Assembly (NCBI GenBank): GCA_016271365.2 | Contig: CM057452.1 | Coordinates: 1,239,037,001-1,239,101,000, forward strand | Length of the DNA stretch: 64,000 nt | Source: Neoceratodus forsteri | Lineage: Eukaryota; Chordata; Ceratodontiformes; Ceratodontidae | Direction of reading: 5' to 3' | Shown here: positions 56,721 through 64,000 of the stretch, one piece after another | Numbering within the stretch: position 1 is the stretch's first letter | How the letters are laid out: each line of letters starts with the position of its first letter | Notes under the pieces: generated by a model | What the model was told of the DNA's origin: nothing | Databases searched by the model: none | The model's input: only the letters and a program-made list of their open reading frames with translations | Program-made: the position numbers and the translations under genes

Positions 56721-58319
56721 GAATATTCAGAGGAGCAGTCCAGAGGAGCAATAGTGCAACCAGGGACGCCCCCCAGCAGCAGGGTGGCAATGCAACTGCA
56801 CAACCAGAGAGGTAGGGGCCCATCACCCATGCCACAGATGGGCAGAGGAACACACAGCAGAACAGACATTGTCCCCCCACACCCCATGCACTGCACAACT
56901 GGGGGAGGGCTGGAATAACCACTGGCCCATGGAGACAAGCAACCAACCCACAGCTGAGCCATGGTGCCCCATCACACCCCCTGGCAAGCTGTGACTGGCA
57001 CACAAGGAGGGCTGACCACCCCGTGCCACACCATCCTCCCAATGCAGATCACACCCTGCACCGTGACACCCAGACACCCTTCCCAGGAGCAGCGTCCACC
57101 ACTGCAGGAAACCCCATGCATGCTACCACCGCCACTGTGACAATGCAACCCTGTGCACCACAGAACCATGCAAGGCAGCCCCACCATGAGCACCCATCAG
57201 CGGGTGGTAGCACACAGCAATGCAATGATGGCATACACAGTGCCACCATGCACAGCCTCCCGAGGTACAGCTGAGAGACTGACCATGCGTCGGCACATGA
57301 GGTACCCCACATGGGACAGGGCATGCCCCAGACACCACCACTAGTGGTACAGCACCCTGCACACTCTCCCAAGGACACATCCTGACCCAGCACTTGCCAC
57401 AACAGCCAGTGCAGACACCCACAGTGGTGTGTGGAAGCATGCACCACACCAGATGCCACACAGTGCATGGACAGACACCCACCTATACCCAAGGGCACAT
57501 CAACACAGGGATGCAGTAGTGGGGCAACCAAGCCCCCAATGTGGGCCCATGTAAACTGTGTACACACAACCTGCAGTCCTCCATGGCACAGGAGTGGCAA
57601 CCACCCTGCACAGGTACTGTGGACCTGTACGCCACCATCATTTGCCTGGAGCACAAGTCACAGACAGTGGTGCACATCCTCTGCAACACACACAAGCCAC
57701 AGCATGGAGGTGGGTCAACAACTGTGGAGACCACAGTGTCACCCGAGGCAGACATGCACCACACCAGTGACAGGAGGCAACCCAGCATTGTGATAGGTAC
57801 AGTGGCTGCCCTGCATGGACAGCCACCACTGACATGCCAGCAGACCGTGCAGGTCACAGACATGCATGGGTGTCAGCTACACAGGCCATGGATGGGCTGA
57901 CAAGGGTGCCATGGACAAAGAGCATGCACCATGGACCACTGAACACAGTCATTCAGTGCACAGGGCACAACACACACACACCACAGACACTGACTGATTG
58001 CTACCCCCACACCATAGTCACCTCCCCACGGACACACACACATACCCATGACTGCACCACCTCTGACACCATGCACACCACTGCAGCTGAGCACCTATAG
58101 CCCACTGCAAATCAGAGACCACCACAGTATTCATATCAAAAGATATGTATTCCAAAACAATATCAAAATGAACTATATACAATACTATAAACAAAGTTGG
58201 GGGGAGGACCACAAACAAGGTGGGGGTGAGTAAGAGGCAGGGGTGAACAAATGGGACAGGAAAGGAGGGGTGTGAAGGTGGGTCCAGGGGGGTAGGGGAT
58301 ATCAGGGGCAGAGGGATGG
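56721..58319. other. CA-rich Harbinger interior, no gene called
   Basis: Strand-biased, CA/CCA-rich sequence yields many overlapping Cys/Trp/His-rich frames on both strands (for example 57049-57654 minus and 57541-57900 plus). Their composition and overlap mark them as artefacts. Part may be 3' untranslated sequence of the minus-strand Myb gene. Confidence 0.5.
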
Positions 58320-59503
58320 TCAATGGGAACCCAGCTCCCCGCTCTGGCTGCTCCACCTCCGGTGCCTCCTGTGGACCCCAAGCTGGTCGATCCGTTGTAG
58401 GATCTCCAACGACACCCTTGCCACATTCAGGATCTTCCTCAATGCCTCCCGAATCTCCATCAGCTGGTGGATACCTAGGATAAGGGAGCACTGTCAATAG
58501 GTGTGAATGCACAGCCCCATATAGCCCACCCACTGAGCATGGCATACGGCCGTGGGACATTCCTCTGTGATGGTGTGTGACCACCTACAGTGATCACATC
58601 CACAAGACCTGCCCACCCAGGTGCACACAGCCATGCGGAACGCTGCACACACCCACCAGCCAAGTCATGCACAGCACCACTGTGGCCGTTTAGTGACATG
58701 GCTATGTGGTGCGAAGGCAGTGGCACAGCCATGTACCTGGTGCACGCATGGACCACCATTGACGCACTCCCAGACATGCAGTGCCACTGGACAGTGCTGA
58801 CTGTAACAAGTTGCGTGCATGGCAGTCATGTCAATGGATGGTGGCCATGCCCCACTTCCCACACTGTTACACAGCAAGCAATAGTAATTATGGAGGTATG
58901 GCACTCACCATCATTGGGCCTGTCCCTTGGGTGCTGTGGACCATCACCCCTCCTCTCATCCCTGTCCTCCTGGTGGCACCACATCTCACAGACTAGACGC
59001 CGCTCCTCTGGCCCTGTGGTGCAAACATGGAGAGAGGAACATCAGTACAATCCTGTAGCAAAGTCCCCCTGCCCCCAGGTGTGTGCCCTCCACCCAGACA
59101 GACCCACCCACCCCACACCCTGATAACACCACCACAGCCAACACGGACGGTCCCTCCCTTATGTGCCATACACATACAACCATGATACCCATATGGAAGA
59201 TAAAAGTGTGTGGACATAACACCTACCTGGCTGTGGCACCGTGCCCCTCCTGGCACGTGCCCGCAGGCAGGCAAGCAGGTCTGGTTCCCTCCTCCGCAGG
59301 TCGCCATACCTGTGGCGGCACTGCTCTGCTGTCCACCCCCTTCCTGTGGCCTCCTCCAGTGCAGTGGCCACCTCCTCCCACACCTAGCTCCTGGACCTGT
59401 CCAGGGGTGCCTCCCCAAACAGTGGTCCATAGAGTGGCTCTACTATGGCCACTAGGTTGGCCAGTTCTACTTGGCTCCACTGTGCAGCCCTCCTCCATGC
59501 CAT
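58320..59503 (-). pseudogene. Harbinger Myb/SANT-type gene 1, three exons, in-frame stop
   Basis: Exon 1 (59503-59227) starts MAWRRAAQWSQVELANLVAI and carries the Myb/SANT helices VWEEVATALEEATG and WTAEQCRHRYGDL, then a basic RARARRGT end. The donor is CAG|GTAGGT. Exon 2 (59013-58909) follows a CACCACAG acceptor and encodes PEERRLVCEMWCHQEDRD; its donor is GATG|GTGAGT. Exon 3 (58474-58320) follows TTATCCTAG and gives an amphipathic helix, MEIREALRKILNVARVSLEI, before TGA. All junctions are phase 1, and 277+105+155 nt make exactly 179 codons with the stop. Exon 1 has an in-frame TAG at 59384-59386 between the first two Trp-containing helices. Such proteins bind transposon ends and carry the transposase to the nucleus and DNA. 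Confidence 0.8.
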
Positions 59504-60289
59504 TCTACTAGCTCAGTCAGCCAAAATGGTGCTCTGCAGTGTGGCTCCACCACGTGCAGATGCTGTGCAGTACAGCTGCCATTCCCTGTCGCACTGTCAC
59601 CCAAACAGCTCGATAGTGGTGCACCCATGCCTGACACATGGTGCCAAGGGGGCAAAGGTCGGGCACAGGGTCAAGGGGCTCTGGCGCACGGACAGGCACA
59701 GCGCCATTGGAACCCAATGTGTGTAGCGTGATTGGATGCCTGTGTGCTACCTCCAGTAGCGGCCTACCACTCTGTTGCCCCAGTGCGCCTATGATGGCCC
59801 AGTGCCACAGCACCATATAGGTGAACATCACTGTAGTGCCACTGGCACAATGGTGGCCGTGCCTGCATTGCTTCCTATGCACAGCACATCAGCAGCATGG
59901 CAGACGCCTGCATCAGCAACCCGGCATGCACAGTGAGGTGTGTACTGTGCATGTCACAGAACTGTGCCCTTGGCTCAGCATGTTCAACATAATTGTGCAA
60001 AGCGCAACGGCACAATATTCAGTCGTCATATGCAAAACAGCTAATCAGCCATTCAATGGCGCAGCACTGCAGTTTGCATCCACTTAAAGTTGCGCCTCAC
60101 CTCATTTGCATGGGTTTCACTATAAAAGTGCGACATTGGGCTGCACTGGCCATAATGGGTTACTACAGTCTATTGGTGAGTTGCATGCTGTTTGGGAGTG
60201 TGGACTGTGGATTTTGGGATATGCATGGGACTGCACAGTCACAGGTAACAACTGTCATTCTTACAGGCTAAATAACGACTGAGCGAGTT
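59504..60289. promoter_or_regulatory. Divergent intergenic region between the two Myb-type genes
   Basis: About 0.8 kb separates the start codons of gene 1 (minus) and gene 2 (plus). It contains GCGC-core motifs similar to those at the element end (AGCGCAAC near 60001, GGCGCAGC near 60059, TTGCGCCTC near 60091). A GCCATTCAATGGC palindrome lies near 60050 and a TATA box on the plus side. It may be a shared promoter, possibly autoregulated by the Myb proteins. Confidence 0.5.
60121..60128 (+). promoter_or_regulatory. TATA box for gene 2
   Basis: TATAAAAG about 170 bp upstream of the gene 2 frame. A good donor (CTATTG|GTGAGT, 60175/60176) lies about 50 bp downstream, so a short leader exon is possible. 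Confidence 0.6.
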
Positions 60290-61939
60290 GTGGGAGAGGA
60301 GGAACACAGTGGTGGGAGGAGGAGGAGGCCTAATTTCACCAAGGCTGAGACCGATGCCCTGTTTGAGGCCTACCTGGATCAGGAGCTGCTTCTCAGCGGA
60401 TGGCAGGGAACACCTCAGGCCTGTGCTGTTGCATGGGAGGAGGTGGCATGTGCAGTGAACCTGCATGGCAGCCACCAGTGCTCTGTGCAGGAGTGCAAGA
60501 AGAAGATGGGCACAGACAGGTGGAGGATAAAGGAGAAAGTGGCTGCCATCAGGGCAGCATTAGCTGCGACAGGAGGGGAACAGCCGGAGGTGGTACTCCT
60601 GACCCCACAGGAGGAGAGGGTTGCTGGAAGCATGCAACATTGTGCCATTGAGGGTGTTCCAGGTAGTGGCTTCCAGACAGGTGGTAGCCTGTCACTGCAT
60701 GGTAGATCATGGTCTGTCTATGGGGGGAGAGGTAAGGTCTCATGCAGTAACACGACTTTGTTTCCCCTTACAGATCCTGAGCATCTGCATGGGTCAGCGG
60801 TGGTGGGTCTGTCCACTGAAGACAGTCAGATGGAGATGGAGGAGGTCCCATCCACCTCCACAGGTATATGTGGCTCAGTGCGACAGTGGGCCCACCTGGC
60901 TGTCCACACTGATGTTGTTGGAACAGGTACGGAGGAGGCCCTGCCCGTGTCCCAGCATGCCAGTGTCCACAGATGCCAGCACGCTATGACTCGGGCTGGT
61001 GCCGGGTCCATCACCGATGATGATGTCGCTAACGGCATGGGCAGTGACACGTGTGTGCCACGGGATGGCCACACAGCAGGTAACATCACGGCAATGGCTG
61101 TGGGTGGTGCTGCCGTGGAGGTCTGTGTTTCATCACAGTCCCAGCCTGTGCCTGTCAGCACCAGTGGGGCAGCACTGGTGTGTGTACAGGACAGTGGGAC
61201 TGTTGCGGCCACTGCAGCAGCACCAGTGAGCCCTGAGGAGTGGCAGCCAAAGGGGCAGCATCAGCAGTCAGCCAATGGGCTTGGGGGTACAGGGCCAAGA
61301 GGCAGCATCTGTGCACCACCTGTGGACATGCCCAGACCTGGTCCTGATGTGCAGCGCCCACCTTCAAGGGGTGCTGAGCATCAGGGCCATGCACACCCTG
61401 GGGGACAGGATGCCGAGGAGGCAGATGACCTCTTGGACAAGCACACCCACCTACTGCAAGCATCAGTCCACCAGCAGATGTGGCTTACAACATCGGTGGA
61501 TGCACTGCGTGTGGCTGTGGAGTGGGCAGAGGAGCGTTGCAGCAGAGACACCGCTCTGATCCTGGCAGGGATGAACCAGTTGCGGGAGGATGTGACTGCT
61601 GCCATTGACAGGCAGACACAGGCATTCACTGCTGTCATGGCCACAATGGGCACACAGTCATGTGCCCATGCGTCGCAGACACCATGCAGTGCACTGTCCA
61701 CCCCCGTTCCCTCCCTGTCAACACTGGGTTCAGCTGTGGGCATCCCGAGCACGCCTGGCGCAGGCATGTTTGGTGTGCTGCACACCCCTGTGCGAGCATG
61801 GTCGCATTCACGCAGTGGACCCCCTGGGGGACCATCGGTGCCACCCCATGAGGTCAGTGGTCGGTCTGTCAGTGCTGGCAGGTCTCGTTGGGGCTGCCCA
61901 CATATCCGTGGTGGCCAGGGCACTGTGTCGCATGACTGA
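60290..61939 (+). CDS. Harbinger Myb/SANT-type gene 2 (NAIF1-like DNA-binding protein)
   Basis: A long open frame, up to 549 codons, begins at a GTG; the original ATG may be mutated or lie in an upstream leader exon. Residues 9-90 form a Myb/SANT-like domain of the type seen in NAIF1 and Harbinger Myb proteins: RPNFTKAETDALFEAYL, with Trp residues at GW, AWEEVA and DRWRIKEKV, and CSVQECKKKMGT. A likely 112-nt in-frame intron runs from GTTCCAG|GTAGTG (about 60662) to TTCCCCTTACAG (about 60773). A low-complexity Ser/Thr/Gly-rich middle follows, then a C-terminal helical region (LLDKHTHLLQASVHQQMW, LAGMNQLREDVTAAI) and a Pro/Ser tail. It probably binds element ends and recruits the transposase. 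No internal stop was seen. Confidence 0.75.
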   Translation: MGEEEHSGGRRRRPNFTKAETDALFEAYLDQELLLSGWQGTPQACAVAWEEVACAVNLHGSHQCSVQECKKKMGTDRWRIKEKVAAIRAALAATGGEQPEVVLLTPQEERVAGSMQHCAIEGVPGSGFQTGGSLSLHGRSWSVYGGRGKVSCSNTTLFPLTDPEHLHGSAVVGLSTEDSQMEMEEVPSTSTGICGSVRQWAHLAVHTDVVGTGTEEALPVSQHASVHRCQHAMTRAGAGSITDDDVANGMGSDTCVPRDGHTAGNITAMAVGGAAVEVCVSSQSQPVPVSTSGAALVCVQDSGTVAATAAAPVSPEEWQPKGQHQQSANGLGGTGPRGSICAPPVDMPRPGPDVQRPPSRGAEHQGHAHPGGQDAEEADDLLDKHTHLLQASVHQQMWLTTSVDALRVAVEWAEERCSRDTALILAGMNQLREDVTAAIDRQTQAFTAVMATMGTQSCAHASQTPCSALSTPVPSLSTLGSAVGIPSTPGAGMFGVLHTPVRAWSHSRSGPPGGPSVPPHEVSGRSVSAGRSRWGCPHIRGGQGTVSHD

Positions 61940-62239
61940 CCTGTCTCCCGACGCGGCTACTGTCTGGTGCTGCCCTGTGTGCATTGTGTCTTTCAGCGGG
62001 CATTGCACGAGTGGGTACCCGCCCCTGCATGTGGACACACAGTCCATCTGCACACCATCCCAGCTGCTGTCTGCAGTTGCATGTGAATGATGATGCCTGC
62101 ATTGTGCTGTACACCAATGTGCAATGGTGCTCAGCATCTAACACATGCACATGGACAGACAGTGGGCGTGGGGGTCTGTGGACATGTGTGTGGCTAGGGG
62201 TGGCATTCTGGGTCGGTGTGCCTCCTACCCTTTGTGCAT

Positions 62240-62297
62240 GTCTGGTTTGTTGTGTGTGTGTGCATGTGTGTGTGCATGTGTGTGTGTGTGTGTGTCC
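62240..62297 (+). repeat. (TG)n-rich microsatellite
   Basis: Interrupted TG repeat with GCATGTG units, in the interval between gene 2 and the transposase. It produces spurious His/Thr- and Cys/Val-rich frames. Confidence 0.85.
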
Positions 62298-62424
62298 GTC
62301 CATCCACGTGGCATGTTAGACCTCACCGATCCTTGGTTGTGTGTGTGGTTCCATGCTAGGCCACTTCCCTTGACAGCATGCACCCCTGGTGTGTGTCCAT
62401 GCATGTTTGTGGGTTGTGCCTTAG

Positions 62425-63678
62425 TCACTGTTGGTTGCACATGGCCCCATGACTTACCTGGGTTGGCTGAAGTGCTCCTCTGTAATGGTGTCCTGGTGCA
62501 GCTGTGCCAGCCGGAGCAGTCAGGGGTCCCATCACCCAAGGGGCCTGCCCATCACCAATGTCACCGGTGACCTCATCGTCCCCATCGCTGTCCCCCTCTT
62601 CGACCTCTATGGCTATCCCACATTCATTGGCCATGTTGTGCAGGATGCAACCGGCCAGGAATAGCCCGCAGGCCTTTGAAGGGCTGTACTGTAGGGCACT
62701 GCCGGAGGTGTCCAGGCAACGGAAACGTGCCTTCAGCATCCCGAACACCCACACGATGACATTACATGTGGTGGCATGTTCCTCATTGTAGCACTGATGC
62801 GATGGGGTCACGGGCCACTGGTAGGGTGTGAGCAGTCAGGGACGGAGTGGGTATCCACTGTCACCTGTGTGTAGAGGGTGGAGGTTAGTTTAGTGATCAG
62901 CATCACCCTGCCCCAGGCCATGTAGGCCACTACCCATGTCACCTCTGACCTTGCACCCCCAGGCCCTATGATTGTCCATGTGGTTTGCATACTCACACAC
63001 TAGGTGGCCAGTGGAGATATCCCCACTCTCGAATCTGTGGCACAGTGCTGACTGGTGCCAGATGAAGGCATCATGTGCTCCCCCAGGGTGCGTGGCACAG
63101 ACATTGATTATGTGATCCCTGGCATCACACACCACCTGGCAGTTGATGCTGGCATAGCCCTTGTGATTTATGTATGCAGCCCCCTCGGGGCCAGGTGGTG
63201 TGCCGATGGCCACATGGGTGCAGTCTATTGCCCCTAGCACACCAGGCATACATGCTACCCTGTGGAACTCCTGTATGTTTGCTGTGTGCTCCGCCGATGT
63301 GCTGGGGAAATGGAAGTACTCCATAGCATGTGGCAGCAGTGCGCTGAGGAATTGGGTGAGGTGGCATGACGTGGCCGACTGAATTATGCCTGTGGTGTCC
63401 CCAGTTGGTCTCTGGAAGGTACCCATGGTGAGCAAGCACATGCAAGCTGTCACTTTCATCTCCACTGACAGGGCATGGCTCCGTCGTGTGGGTGCCTGCA
63501 TCACATCACTGCACAGCTCACAGAGCTGCCTCAGAATTGCCTGATTCAGGCGGTACTGGCCCACAATCTCGGTATCACTGTACAGCTCGAAGCTGGTGTG
63601 GGCATGGTACCGCCTGTTGGGGGCATACCGCTGATGGGCCCTTCCACGGCCATGTCCCCCTGCTGCCCGCCTTCTCAC
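62425..63678 (-). pseudogene. HARBI1-like Harbinger DDE transposase, two exons, disrupted
   Basis: Exon 1 (63678-62997) encodes an N-terminal helical region (YRLNQAILRQLCELC) and a GTFQRPTGDTTGIIQSATSC HTH-like segment. The first catalytic Asp lies in GVLGAIDCTHVAIGTPPG and the second in HPGGAHDAFIWHQS. It ends at a GTGT|GTGAGT donor (62997). Exon 2 (from 62864, after CTACACACAG) begins DSGYPLRP and contains CYNEEHATTCNVIVWVFGML, where the third acidic residue is expected (E of the NxxxVE-type motif), then RFRCLDTSGSALQYSP and ILHNMA. The TGA at 62836-62838 falls where DSGYPLxPW-type transposases have Trp. In CNVIVWVFG the catalytic-position Glu also looks replaced. A 7-G run at about 63680 puts the upstream ATG (63687-63689) out of frame. 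Confidence 0.88.
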
Positions 63679-63689
63679 CCCCCCTCATT

Positions 63690-64000
63690 ACAGCCTCCAT
63701 CTGGAAGGTGGCACTGGCCATGTCCCTGGCTTGTGTTCACCCCCCCAGCAGCTGTTTCTGTATTCCCCCCACTGTCCTGGCTGCTACTTCCCCTGCACCA
63801 GGAACACCTGCCTGTGCTGGCCTCACTGCTGTGTGGTGTACTTCTCCCTACTATACTGTCTCCCCACACCTTCCCCTGCACCTGTTGCATCCAGGTGCTA
63901 TTTCCTGCCTGGCCCTGTGTATCCCTGCTGCCCAGTTTTCCCTGCTATCTTTGGCTCTCATGTGGCTTCCCTGTAGCATTCTTGCACCTCTCCCTTGCTG
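63690..64000. other. Harbinger sequence 5' of the transposase, window edge
   Basis: The minus strand reads ARDMASATFQMEAV upstream of the transposase exon in the ATG frame, possibly its true N-terminus; the frame also contains a stop. The right terminal inverted repeat is not reached. Confidence 0.4.

Larger units (their letters stand above)
56513..64000. mobile_element. Large Harbinger (PIF/Harbinger) transposon, right end outside window
   Basis: Contains a HARBI1-like DDE transposase (minus, 62425-63678) and two Myb/SANT-type genes (minus 58320-59503; plus 60290-61939). Harbinger elements typically encode one transposase and one Myb-like partner. The left boundary is placed near GGCCCAGATATTC at 56513, where composition shifts and GCGC motifs begin; the expected 3-bp TWA target site could not be fixed. 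The matching right end lies beyond 64000, so the element is at least 7.4 kb. Confidence 0.75.

Noticed and set aside
57049..57654. 201-codon minus-strand frame in the Harbinger interior
   Set aside because: Cys/Trp/Val-rich composition from CA-rich DNA, overlapping several equally long frames on both strands, and no domain.
62240..62297. CRISPR-like or structured array
   Set aside because: It is a plain interrupted TG microsatellite in a eukaryotic transposon context.
61381..62303. Long minus-strand frames opposite gene 2 and the TG repeat
   Set aside because: Shadows of the GC-rich sense gene and of simple repeat; no motif.

Overview
This window reads as a gene-poor, transposon-packed stretch of a vertebrate nuclear genome. 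No host gene, rRNA, functional tRNA, operon or CRISPR could be supported. The repeat mix is CR1 and L2-type LINEs, a Tx1-like L1, Penelope relics, hAT and Harbinger DNA transposons, a CORE/MIR-type SINE, TTAA foldback elements and a tRNA-His-primed endogenous retrovirus. That mix fits a tetrapod, most likely an amphibian or another lineage rich in CR1/L2 and DNA transposons. The taxon is inference; only the repeat classes are seen.

Layout. 1-5.8 kb: a palindromic TTAA element (1723-3359) with a SINE in one arm and an 846-bp tandem duplication of its 3' half, then a LINE 3' end. 5.8-15 kb: a dead hAT (ZBED-like) transposase whose BED finger and catalytic part are separated by about 3.2 kb of unrecognised repeat-bearing DNA. 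Its C-terminus is split by a retroposon with perfect 12-bp target duplications, and a ~410-bp tandem array follows, itself interrupted by two insertions. 15-21 kb: CR1 relics, a ~200-bp tandem repeat, a Penelope relic and a foldback element. 21-33.5 kb: a Tx1-like L1 holding a hAT MITE, cut by a stack of CR1s. A 5'-truncated + strand CR1 is split by a near-full-length minus-strand CR1 (26425-31594, with ORF1 esterase, endonuclease and RT) and again by a ~1.45-kb solo-LTR-like element. 36.6-49 kb: two L2-like LINEs, one split by a CR1 fragment and the other by a 1762-bp hAT element with 8-bp target duplications. 50066-55860: a young ERV with 703-bp LTRs, 5-bp target duplications, PBS and PPT but almost no coding capacity. 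56.5-64 kb: a large Harbinger element running off the window.

The most informative system is the Harbinger element. It has two Myb/SANT-type DNA-binding genes in divergent orientation around a TATA-containing intergenic region, plus a two-exon HARBI1-like DDE transposase. The first Myb gene resolves into three phase-consistent exons (178 codons). GCGC-core motifs cluster both at the element's left end and in the intergenic region, where the DNA-binding proteins could act. The first Myb gene and the transposase each carry an in-frame stop, and the second Myb gene has no ATG at its apparent start, so this copy is probably non-autonomous now.
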